Positions 7,869-15,436 of a stretch of DNA of 26,495 nt are shown in pieces. How positions within the stretch are numbered: the stretch's first letter is position 1; each line of letters begins with the position of its first letter. The position numbers and the translations under genes were made by a program. The notes below the pieces were generated by a model. The model worked only from the letters and a program-made list of their open reading frames with translations, was not told the DNA's origin and made no database searches. The DNA is from Phycisphaerales bacterium UBA6054 (lineage in GTDB: Bacteria > Planctomycetota > Phycisphaerae > Phycisphaerales > UBA1924). The stretch is from NCBI GenBank assembly GCA_002429045.1, contig DIYM01000015.1, positions 1 through 26,495 on the forward strand. Reading direction: 5' to 3'.

Positions 7869-8579
7869 TCAGTCGAGCCAGTCGACCTTGCCGGTCTCCA
7901 TGTTGTACACCGCGCCGACGACCTTCAGTTTGCCGTCACGAACCAAGCCCGCCAGCACCTCGCTGCGAGCGGTGATGTCGGCCACGGTCTGGCGGACGTT
8001 GTCCTCGATCACCTTGTCGACCAGCGCCGTGTTGCTCGAGCTCCGCTCGCCCGAGACCCCGGCGGTGTTCACGTTGATGTTCGCCAGCGTCGGGGTCAGG
8101 TTGCCGAGCTTCACGTCATCGATCGCGCCCTTCACCGCACCGCAGGCTCCGTGACCGAGCACCACGATCAGCTTCGAACCCGCGGCGGCCGTGCCGAACT
8201 CCATGCTGCCCAGCATGTCCACGTTCTCGAAGTTGCCCGCCACGCGGCCGACAAAGATATCACCGATGCCCTGATCGAAGACCATCTCCGGGGGCACCCG
8301 AGAGTCCAGGCAGCTGAGAACGATCGCTTTGGGGAACTGCCCTCCCGCGGTGGCCTTGACCTGCCCACGGAGGTCATAGCCAACGGTTTTTCCGGCCACG
8401 AATCGCTTGTTGCCGGCCTTGAGATCCGCGAGCACCGAGTCGGGCGTCATCGCCGCCTGCTGGTCCTTGGTGACGACCGCCGAGGTCTTTGTCTGCGTCG
8501 AAGCGCACCCGACGGAGAACGCCGCAAGCCCCGCGACGAGAGATGCGACACAAGCGAATGAACGGTTGAACTGAGGCAT
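7869..8579 (-). CDS. Beta-class carbonic anhydrase, predicted lipoprotein
   Basis: The 236-residue protein interconverts carbon dioxide and bicarbonate. Zinc ligands of the beta class are visible: Cys90 and the Asp-Arg pair in CLDSR (90-94), and His143 and Cys146 in GHGACG. A signal peptide with a lipobox (SVGC, Cys25) is followed by a Thr/Ser-rich linker, so the enzyme is likely lipid-anchored outside the cytoplasmic membrane rather than cytoplasmic. The ATG at 8579 fits a GGAG 10 bases upstream; a TTG two codons upstream is less likely. It is divergent from icd, and a strong terminator follows. Confidence 0.9.
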   Translation of the reverse strand: MPQFNRSFACVASLVAGLAAFSVGCASTQTKTSAVVTKDQQAAMTPDSVLADLKAGNKRFVAGKTVGYDLRGQVKATAGGQFPKAIVLSCLDSRVPPEMVFDQGIGDIFVGRVAGNFENVDMLGSMEFGTAAAGSKLIVVLGHGACGAVKGAIDDVKLGNLTPTLANINVNTAGVSGERSSSNTALVDKVIEDNVRQTVADITARSEVLAGLVRDGKLKVVGAVYNMETGKVDWLD

Positions 8580-8984
8580 GATCAAGAATCTCCACAGAAG
8601 AGAAACGCACCCGTCGAGGATCTGACTTCACGCACTTCCGAGTGCGACTCCTGACGAGCAAAACTGTAGATGCGCGCCCCAAAAAGTCTCGCGCTCATAA
8701 CGTGAAACCCGACATGCGCGATGCAAAAAACAAACGATAAACACAGTGCCATATCCGATTGCGCAACGAAGCAACGTGCGCACAAAGGGGACTCTTCACT
8801 CGCCGATCGTGCTTGATGTGTGCGCAACGGGCGAGCCGGCGTCTCGGCCAAATCGCACCTCCGAGTCCGGCTCTCCAGAACCCGCTGCCCAGCCATCCTA
8901 CAATCCAAAAAACCCCAGCCCGCCCGGTACGAAACCAGTTCCCCGGCTACCCGGCGGCCACCAAGCAGCCAACGGAGCACCACC
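8580..8984. promoter_or_regulatory. Divergent regulatory region between carbonic anhydrase and icd
   Basis: This 405-base gap holds no convincing gene. It is more AT-rich than its flanks around 8660-8750. In the carbonic anhydrase leader a 6-bp hairpin lies at 8631-8646 (CGCACT-TCCG-AGTGCG). Toward icd there are three related TGCGCA-centred elements: TTGCGCAA (8759-8766), GTGCGCAC (8776-8783) and GTGCGCAA (8820-8827), the first two 17 bases apart centre to centre. A ribosome binding site GGAG at 8973-8976 precedes icd. I could not assign -10/-35 boxes with confidence. Confidence 0.45.
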
Positions 8985-10340
<1,356 letters not shown>

Positions 10341-10344
10341 CCCA

Positions 10345-10590
10345 ATGCCCAACGGCAAGCCCGGCGATCATCCCATCACGGACATGATGGTCCACGGCAA
10401 GCACCCATTCCCGCCGGAGATCGAGGAGTTGGTGCGCCAACTCCACGAGATCACGCCGCATTGGTATGAGAGTGGGAACCGAGCTGAGGTGGATGCTTGG
10501 AACAAACGGTTTTTCGAGTGGGAGCGGGGAGAAGCGATAGCAGAGGGTTTGGCTGTACTTCGCGCGAAACTCACCGAACTGAATGTCTAG
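10345..10590 (+). CDS. Small hypothetical protein downstream of icd
   Basis: The 81-residue protein starts four bases after the icd stop. It begins MPNGKPGDHPITDMMVHGKH, a stretch I recall from small conserved proteins in planctomycetes and other bacteria but cannot name, followed by an amphipathic helical part (PPEIEELVRQLHEI) and an acidic C-terminus. No membrane segment, signal peptide or metal-binding motif is visible. Function is unknown. Tight spacing suggests co-transcription with icd. Its 3' half already shifts toward lower GC, entering the AT-richer patch that follows. Confidence 0.7.
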   Translation: MPNGKPGDHPITDMMVHGKHPFPPEIEELVRQLHEITPHWYESGNRAEVDAWNKRFFEWERGEAIAEGLAVLRAKLTELNV

Positions 10591-10609
10591 TAGTCGGATT
10601 TATCTTCAC

Positions 10610-10634
10610 AAAAAAGCTATTAGCCTGTTTAGGC
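10610..10634 (-). terminator. Possible weak terminator
   Basis: On the minus strand, GCCT-AAAC-AGGC forms a short stem at 10623-10634 and is followed after eight bases by TTTTTT. It lies just after the stop of the membrane protein at 10642. The 4-bp stem is short, so this is only suggestive. Confidence 0.3.
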
Positions 10635-10641
10635 AAGTTGT

Positions 10642-11304
10642 TTAGTTTGTGATTTGGCTGATATAGTCTTTCATCCATCGGCTGCGATCTTGTATTGGAT
10701 TAAATTCCTTTACTTCGTATTTGTTGCTGAATGTGTTTACTACAAGTTCTGCGGCTTCTCTGGCTCGCATTTGTGGAGGCACAATTCCCCCGTGGATTTG
10801 AGATGACATAAACGCCGCGGTGGTGACAAAGGTCTCCTTGAACTTGGCGTAGTCTTCTTGGTGGCTATCTGTGAACGGAAGTCGCTCTTCTCTGGCAATG
10901 CACTCGCGCCAAGTCTGAACAGATTGCCGCAAATGCCCAAGAGTCTCTTCAATCCACTGGCTCTTGGCGTCCGCAAACTCGCAAGCAATACGGATTACTA
11001 TTGAATCCACCTGGCCTTCCAGGTTTGTGGCTCGGTCTAGCAGTGTCTTTTTCTCTTCGGCATTGTTCGGGTATGTCTCAGATTGATTGACATCGCGGTA
11101 CAAGGTCATTAGTTGGCCGAATATGCGATAGAATTCATCGATCGCTTTGTATTGCTCAGATCTAATATCCTTAATGAGATCTACTGCGGCTTCTCGTCGC
11201 TTTTGGGAGACTTGGTAGCGCGATAGGATTACTTGCCCACCGCACAAGAGTGCGACTACTGGTATGAGTGGAGATAGGACGTCGATCCATTGATCTGTTG
11301 TCAT
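10642..11304 (-). CDS. Single-pass membrane protein in an AT-richer patch
   Basis: The 220-residue protein has one N-terminal membrane segment (LSPLIPVVALLCGGQVILS, about residues 9-27), then a long mostly helical cytoplasmic-type part beginning YQVSQKRREAAVDLIKDIRS. No catalytic motif was recognised. I set the start at the ATG at 11304; the frame continues upstream to a TTG at 11388, but the added residues do not look like part of the protein. The gene and flanks (about 10580-11580) are visibly AT-richer than the rest of the window, with A/T-ending codons, which suggests acquisition from elsewhere. Small membrane proteins of this form occur in defence islands, but there is no second defence gene here. 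Confidence 0.65.
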   Translation of the reverse strand: MTTDQWIDVLSPLIPVVALLCGGQVILSRYQVSQKRREAAVDLIKDIRSEQYKAIDEFYRIFGQLMTLYRDVNQSETYPNNAEEKKTLLDRATNLEGQVDSIVIRIACEFADAKSQWIEETLGHLRQSVQTWRECIAREERLPFTDSHQEDYAKFKETFVTTAAFMSSQIHGGIVPPQMRAREAAELVVNTFSNKYEVKEFNPIQDRSRWMKDYISQITN

Positions 11305-11603
11305 TCTCGGTTCCGTGCTATGTGTGGTCGCTTGACTTAAAGGAATCACGACTTGATTGAATCGGCGGGCTGCTGATTTGGTGGTCAATCAAATGACACT
11401 TGCGTGCAGTGTACAACTGAGCTTGAGACCACGCAATGAATATGGCTTCAGGGTAATCACAGAAACTCATTCGTGCTTCTAGCTGTAAAAAGCATGCCTG
11501 TGCGCCAGTTGGCTGTTATGCTCCTTGTTCACCCTTGCATCTTTGAGCCGCCCTGTCAGATTCACAGCGTGGCACTTTGATGATCTCGGCTACCCTGATT
11601 GGC
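11305..11603. other. AT-richer spacer without a recognisable gene
   Basis: This 299-base spacer continues the AT-richer composition of the preceding membrane-protein gene and returns to high GC near 11580. I found no attachment-site repeat, tRNA end or convincing reading frame. It separates divergent genes and so should hold promoters for both, but no confident boxes were identified. Confidence 0.3.
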
Positions 11604-11864
11604 ATGAGCGGTGAATCTCAGGAAGCGTTTTGGGAACCCGTTGACGCAACCCGTGCGGCGACCATTGCCAATCAGCTCGGGCGCGAACTCTCGCCCGGTC
11701 ATTCGCTGCACGGCAAGGCAGTCAAAGTCATCGGATTCCGCACCGACCAAGACGATGTACTGCTTCACCTCTCAGATACCAATGAGTGGGCGATTTGCCA
11801 CCTGACATGGCAAGGGCGCCAACAGCCGCCATGGCCACACACCATCATGCTCAAGCCCGAGTAA
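11604..11864 (+). CDS. Small conserved hypothetical protein
   Basis: The 86-residue protein begins MSGESQEAFWEPVDA and contains the elements ATIANQLGRELSPGHSLHGK, DQDDVLLHL, WAICHLTWQGRQQPPWP. I recognise the order GH-x-L-x-GK ... DDVL ... HLTW ... PWP from a recurring small soluble family, but know no assigned function. There is no signal peptide or membrane segment. The frame is open to an ATG at 11580 (and TTG at 11577), which would add eight or nine residues; I prefer 11604 because the family pattern begins there. No strong ribosome binding site is present. Confidence 0.65.
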   Translation: MSGESQEAFWEPVDATRAATIANQLGRELSPGHSLHGKAVKVIGFRTDQDDVLLHLSDTNEWAICHLTWQGRQQPPWPHTIMLKPE

Positions 11865-11981
11865 CGCTAACCACAACAAACCGTTTGCGATTCTCTGTGC
11901 ATCTACCGCATCTGTGTGCTACTTCGTTGTCATACCCCCATTCCCCCTTGCGTCCCCGCGCCGCCCCGCCAAACTCGCGGC

Positions 11982-12599
11982 ATGGACCAGCACACACACG
12001 CCGACCACCACAACCCCCACCATAAAGATAACCAGCCGCCCCAAACTTCAGACCCGTCCGCGGATCTGACCCCGCCCGGCCCGCCCGAGCTCAGCGAGCC
12101 CGACTTCAACGCCCTCTTCCTCGACTTCATCAACCCCCAGGTCCCCGACCTCGAGCTCTGCCGCCGCTTCGGTCTGAACCTCGACGACCTCCACGCCGTC
12201 ATCGCGTCCGAGCGCTCCCAGCACGCCCTCGAACGCTCCGCGGCCGGCGCCGACGCACGCCGAAACCCCGGCCATGCATTCCCAATAAGCTCTCGCCATG
12301 CCCGACGATCGCACGAATCCGGAACTGAACCGCGCCATCTTCATCGGCCTCATCGTCGGCTCGATGTTCGGCGTGATCATCGGTACGGCCATCGGTGCCG
12401 CGTTGGACAACCTCACGCTGTGGATCGCGCTCGGGCCCGCGTTCGGCACGAGCATGGGCCTGGCGCTGGCGATCGCGATGACCAGCAGGCCGGGCACGCC
12501 CGAGGATCCACCGGGGGACGAGCCGTCCGGGCCTGGCCCAAAGGACAACCCGCCCGATCCCGAGGCGTAGCCCCGCGGTGCCGGCGGTTGGTGCGGTGA
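11982..12599 (+). CDS. Hypothetical protein with probably damaged 3' end
   Basis: The frame from 11982 encodes a His- and Pro-rich N-terminus (residues 1-40), then a convincing helical segment with LFLDFINPQVPDLELCRRFG and LNLDDLHAVIASERSQHALE, which resembles short helix-turn-helix-like domains of planctomycete proteins. After about residue 86 it loses this character and runs, out of phase, through the whole of the next gene (12298-12570), whose own frame has clearly better codon use. A frame shifted by one base near 12240 ends at TAA 12286-12288, nine bases before that gene. The gene may therefore be frameshifted or truncated and only its first 85 or so residues are trustworthy. Confidence 0.4.
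   Translation: MDQHTHADHHNPHHKDNQPPQTSDPSADLTPPGPPELSEPDFNALFLDFINPQVPDLELCRRFGLNLDDLHAVIASERSQHALERSAAGADARRNPGHAFPISSRHARRSHESGTEPRHLHRPHRRLDVRRDHRYGHRCRVGQPHAVDRARARVRHEHGPGAGDRDDQQAGHARGSTGGRAVRAWPKGQPARSRGVAPRCRRLVR
12298..12570 (+). CDS. Small two-TM, Gly-rich membrane protein
   Basis: The 90-residue protein has two hydrophobic segments, about residues 14-38 (AIFIGLIVGSMFGVIIGTAI) and 42-63 (LTLWIALGPAFGTSMGLALA), with closely spaced Gly and small residues similar to glycine-zipper helices. The tail is Pro-, Gly- and Asp-rich (residues 64-90) and probably disordered. Almost every codon ends in G or C in this frame, supporting that it is the real frame rather than the overlapping one. 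Function is unknown. No ribosome binding site is evident upstream of the ATG. Confidence 0.65.
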   Translation: MPDDRTNPELNRAIFIGLIVGSMFGVIIGTAIGAALDNLTLWIALGPAFGTSMGLALAIAMTSRPGTPEDPPGDEPSGPGPKDNPPDPEA

Positions 12600-12679
12600 G
12601 ATGAACTCAGAGTCGAGTGCCCCGGTCCGGCATCCAGTCCGGATCGGGCATCCTGATCGTTGTGTTCCGGGCGCCCCGT

Positions 12680-13306
12680 TCAGCGCCGCCGTCGGCCGGC
12701 CAGCAGCCCGCAGGTGCCGAGCAGCGCCAGGGCCCCGGGCGTCGGGACGGGGTTGAGCACGCCGGCCATCGTGGGGTCGCCCTCGGCGAAGCCCGACTGG
12801 GCGTCTCCGAAGACCGACCGGAAGCGGATGCCCTCCGCGGTCGCGACCCCGTAGTCGCTCAGGTCGATCTCGAACGCGAACGCCTCGGCCACCCCGTCGT
12901 CCTGCAACTCGCCCGTGGCGATCGCGTCCAGATAGGAGTATTCGAGGAACGCGGACTCCACGCCGCCGCTGATCACCGCGATCGAGTACGAGTCGGGGCT
13001 CCATCGCAGGTCGAACAAAACGATGTCCGCGCCCGCTCCGTCCGCGGCCGCGACATCGTCGAAGAACATGGTGAAGTCGTTCGCGTTCTTCCCGAGCCCG
13101 ATGTTGTACAGCCCGCTGTCGGGCGTGAATCCGACCAGGGCCTCGGAGACGGTGGTCGCGTCATTGAAGAAGAAGCTCCCGGCGCCGTTGCGTTGGGCAC
13201 GATCGGCGAACGCGTCGTCTCCGAAGACATAACCGCCGTAGTTGATGTCGGCCGCGACCGGCATTGCGGCAGCGGACAACAGGATGAGAGCGGGTCGTGC
13301 TGGCAT
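12680..13306 (-). CDS. Secreted PEP-CTERM-like protein
   Basis: The 208-residue protein starts with a signal peptide (MPARPALILLSAAAMPVAA) and ends with a sorting-type tail: VPTPG at 187-191, a short hydrophobic stretch containing a Cys, then RRRR. Such tails are recognised and removed by exosortases, which direct proteins to the envelope or outside. The mature part is acidic, with repeated Asp and aromatic residues and no catalytic motif; it resembles structural or matrix proteins. A GGAGG ribosome binding site lies eight bases before the ATG at 13306. No exosortase gene is in the window. The upstream leader has two inverted repeats (listed separately). Confidence 0.85.
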   Translation of the reverse strand: MPARPALILLSAAAMPVAADINYGGYVFGDDAFADRAQRNGAGSFFFNDATTVSEALVGFTPDSGLYNIGLGKNANDFTMFFDDVAAADGAGADIVLFDLRWSPDSYSIAVISGGVESAFLEYSYLDAIATGELQDDGVAEAFAFEIDLSDYGVATAEGIRFRSVFGDAQSGFAEGDPTMAGVLNPVPTPGALALLGTCGLLAGRRRR

Positions 13307-13354
13307 GTTTGGATCCTCCCCTCGCGGGCCCGGCGCCGATGAAGAGGCGACGAA

Positions 13355-13412
13355 GGCCCTGCAAAGGTCGAACATACACCCGGCAGGGCCGGGGTTCAAG
13401 ATTAAGATCTTG
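13355..13412 (-). promoter_or_regulatory. Leader of PEP-CTERM-like gene with two inverted repeats
   Basis: GGCCCTGC at 13355-13362 pairs with GCAGGGCC at 13383-13390 (20-base loop). Next to it lies the near-palindrome CAAGAT-TAAG-ATCTTG at 13397-13412, an AT-rich island in GC-rich DNA about 90 bases upstream of the gene start. Either could be a protein-binding site or leader structure. No promoter boxes were confidently placed. Confidence 0.35.
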
Positions 13413-13526
13413 TAGACGCGGCGGTGCGTTTGGGGTGCCCGCCCCCGTCCGTGCGCGTGCCGGGCCCAAGATCGGGTTGCGGTGCGCTCTGCCCGGATCC
13501 AGGCCCGAGCGGTCTTTGCCGACGGC

Positions 13527-13940
13527 TCACTCCCCGAGCACCTTGCCGAGCAACCCGCCGCCCTTGCGAACGATGTCATCGATCCCGCCCTCCTGCCCGT
13601 CGTCCGCCACTCCGAGCAGGCTCGAGAGGTCGATGCCCCCGAGTTGCTTGCCGAGGGGCCCGGCGATCGTGTCCAGCGCGGTGGAGGCATGCTCCTTCCC
13701 GCCGCCGAGCAGCCCGCCAAGGGCATCGAGATCCAAGCCTTGCTTCAGCGATGACGTGCTGCCGGAGAGCAGGCTGGCGATCTCCAGTTTGTCGCCCCGC
13801 AGCATGCTGAGGACCTGGGGGAGCAGCGACTCCAGGAAACTCCCGGCCTGACTATCGGAGACACTCAGTTTCTCGGTCAGCATCGGGACCAGGTCCGATT
13901 TGCCTTCGTCCAGCATCTGCTGCATCAGTTGATCGAGCAT
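13527..13940 (-). CDS. Helical hypothetical protein, DUF937-like
   Basis: The 137-residue protein begins MLDQLMQQMLDEGKSDLVPM and is mostly helical, with hydrophobic-acidic helices followed by Gly-Leu-rich stretches (LDALGGLLGGGKEH, DIVRKGGGLLGKVLGE). This pattern, helices with GGLLGG-type turns, recalls DUF937 proteins, but a search is needed. There is no signal peptide or clear membrane segment. A GGGAG site precedes the ATG at 13940 with good spacing. It is divergent from the PEP-CTERM-like gene at 14188 and shares the palindrome-bearing spacer with it. Confidence 0.6.
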   Translation of the reverse strand: MLDQLMQQMLDEGKSDLVPMLTEKLSVSDSQAGSFLESLLPQVLSMLRGDKLEIASLLSGSTSSLKQGLDLDALGGLLGGGKEHASTALDTIAGPLGKQLGGIDLSSLLGVADDGQEGGIDDIVRKGGGLLGKVLGE

Positions 13941-14039
13941 GTTTCATCTCCCTTCGGTGTCTGGCGTCCCAACGCCGCGTTCTCGCATGAAAGCGGCATT
14001 TCACCATATGGGACGCCCCGCCGAGAACCCAAACGGGAC

Positions 14040-14130
14040 CTGCGGATCCGCAGAAAAACCCGCCTCCAACCGCGAACTTCCCGCGTAAAGGGCTGAAGCG
14101 TCAGGTATAGTCCGGTTGGCCGATCGGCCA
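14040..14130. promoter_or_regulatory. Divergent promoter region with two 14-bp palindromes
   Basis: The spacer between the DUF937-like gene and the PEP-CTERM-like gene holds CTGCGGATCCGCAG at 14040-14053 and TGGCCGATCGGCCA at 14117-14130, both perfect palindromes. TATAGT at 14106-14111 could be a -10 box for the plus-strand gene, with the second palindrome just downstream of it. No good -35 box was seen. The arrangement would suit repressor sites, but this is inference. Confidence 0.4.
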
Positions 14131-14187
14131 CGAGAGAGCCCCCATCCGGCTGTGTATCCGCCGGCCCATTCCAAGAGGAGAGAACCC

Positions 14188-14760
14188 ATGAGCATCCGCG
14201 CGATCATCGCCATCGCCGCCTGCGCCGGCACCGCTGCCGCCAGCATCAACTACGACGAATCCATCGACGGCGACCTGTCCAACGACCGCTTCAGCCCCAC
14301 CAACTTCAACCTGTCAACGGGCGTCAGCAACTTCACGATGGACATCGTCGACTCCGACAACCCGACCGGCGACCTTGATTACTTCTCGGTCACCATCGGC
14401 GCCGGGCTCTCGATCGACTCGATCGTTCTGACCGACTCATTCAACCCCGCGGGCGGATTCGACACGATCGTGTTCGTCGGGCTCGAATTCGGCTCCCAGG
14501 TCTCGGTCGATCCCGCGGCACCGGATCCCACCCCCCTTGCCGGCTTCATCCTCACCAACCCCACCCTCGTGGGCACCGATGTGCTCGATGAACTGACCGA
14601 CGGCGGGTCGAGCCTCGGTGAGGGCACGTACTCGTTCTGGGTCCAGCAGACCGGCGTGGACCTGACCCGGATCAGCCTCGGGTTCAATGTGGTCCCCGCC
14701 CCGGGATCGGCGGCCGCCCTTGGCTGCTTGGGCCTGCTGGCGATGCGTCGGCGTCGGTGA
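14188..14760 (+). CDS. Secreted PEP-CTERM-like protein
   Basis: The 190-residue protein has a signal peptide (MSIRAIIAIAACAGTAAA), a mature start SINYDESIDGDLSND, and a tail of VPAPG, a hydrophobic run and RRRR at the C-terminus. The mature part is rich in Asp, Ser, Thr and beta-strand-type residues, with no Lys, and ends with the sequence GTYSFWVQQTG and an ISLGFNV strand before the tail. The order resembles the pre-peptidase C-terminal (PPC)-type or other beta-sandwich domains seen in exported proteins, though this assignment is tentative. AAGAGGAG precedes the ATG. A terminator follows. Function is unknown, probably envelope or matrix associated. Confidence 0.85.
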   Translation: MSIRAIIAIAACAGTAAASINYDESIDGDLSNDRFSPTNFNLSTGVSNFTMDIVDSDNPTGDLDYFSVTIGAGLSIDSIVLTDSFNPAGGFDTIVFVGLEFGSQVSVDPAAPDPTPLAGFILTNPTLVGTDVLDELTDGGSSLGEGTYSFWVQQTGVDLTRISLGFNVVPAPGSAAALGCLGLLAMRRRR

Positions 14761-14786
14761 TCCGCGGTGACAGTGACCATTCCCGG

Positions 14787-14812
14787 ACCCGCCGCCTTGC
14801 CGGCGGGTTTTT
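14787..14812 (+). terminator. Rho-independent terminator
   Basis: ACCCGCCG at 14787-14794 pairs with CGGCGGGT at 14801-14808 around a 6-base loop, followed by a run of five T. It lies 27 bases after the stop of the PEP-CTERM-like gene. Confidence 0.85.
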
Positions 14813-14863
14813 CGTGCGCCGATGCTGTCCCCGGTTGAGGTTCGGCTTGTAGATGGCTCGGGC

Positions 14864-15427
14864 TCAGCCCTTGAGTTCGTGTTCGCCCTGATCGCGCCGG
14901 CGTTCGTTGACCATCGCCAGCGCGGGGCGGTGCTCGGCGACCATGCGGATCAGTTGGCTCGGCGATACGCCGAGGCGTGAACCCGCCTTGCGGGGGTCGT
15001 ATCCGCACGCATCCAGGACGTCGAGGGCTTCCGCCAGCATGGCCGGGTAGTCGTGGTGTTTGGAGGACAGAACGATCCGCCCGGTGCTGGTTCGCTCACG
15101 CCAAAGGTCGGATCGGATCTCGCCGGATGGGACCCCAACGCGGTGGTGGACGGCGAGTTCGAGCCGGAGCCTGCGCACCGCGACGCGTTTGTTGTCCTCG
15201 GTCAGGCGGTGATCGGCCGCGAAGGCGTGGAGGTCGGTCGCGGTGTGGGTGATGGACACCGCGTTCCGGTTCCGGTTCCTGTGCTGCCCGCCGGGCCCGC
15301 CGGACGATCGGTGCTCGACTTTGCACTGGAGCAGGAGCGAGTCTACGGCGAGCGCGGCCGGGTGGGTGTGGCGCTCGACGGGGCGGTCGAGCCATTCGAA
15401 GATGTCGTCGATCGAGCGGTCGGGCAT
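14864..15427 (-). CDS. Peptide chain release factor-like protein (GGQ domain only)
   Basis: The 187-residue protein has the release-factor catalytic loop GGPGGQ at 43-48 inside HRSSGGPGGQHRNRNRN. The GGQ glutamine drives peptidyl-tRNA hydrolysis in class I release factors. It lacks the codon-recognition domains of RF1/RF2 (about 360 residues), so it is closer to the short ribosome-rescue type (ArfB/YaeJ, PrfH-like, about 140-200 residues). The C-terminal third (GVSPSQLIRMVAEHRPALAM, then a basic RRRD) differs from a typical ArfB tail. It is the last gene of the operon with the two sulfotransferases: nine bases separate it from the upstream stop. A link to sulfotransferases is not obvious. Confidence 0.8.
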   Translation of the reverse strand: MPDRSIDDIFEWLDRPVERHTHPAALAVDSLLLQCKVEHRSSGGPGGQHRNRNRNAVSITHTATDLHAFAADHRLTEDNKRVAVRRLRLELAVHHRVGVPSGEIRSDLWRERTSTGRIVLSSKHHDYPAMLAEALDVLDACGYDPRKAGSRLGVSPSQLIRMVAEHRPALAMVNERRRDQGEHELKG

Positions 15428-15436
15428 GCCGGTGGG

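Noticed and set aside
8631..8646. Hairpin CGCACT-TCCG-AGTGCG as a riboswitch
   Set aside because: Only 6 bp, with no conserved riboswitch core; more likely a minor leader hairpin.
12048..13004. Minus-strand open frame of 318 codons across the small genes
   Set aside because: It covers the opposite strand of three better-supported genes and has no recognisable domain.
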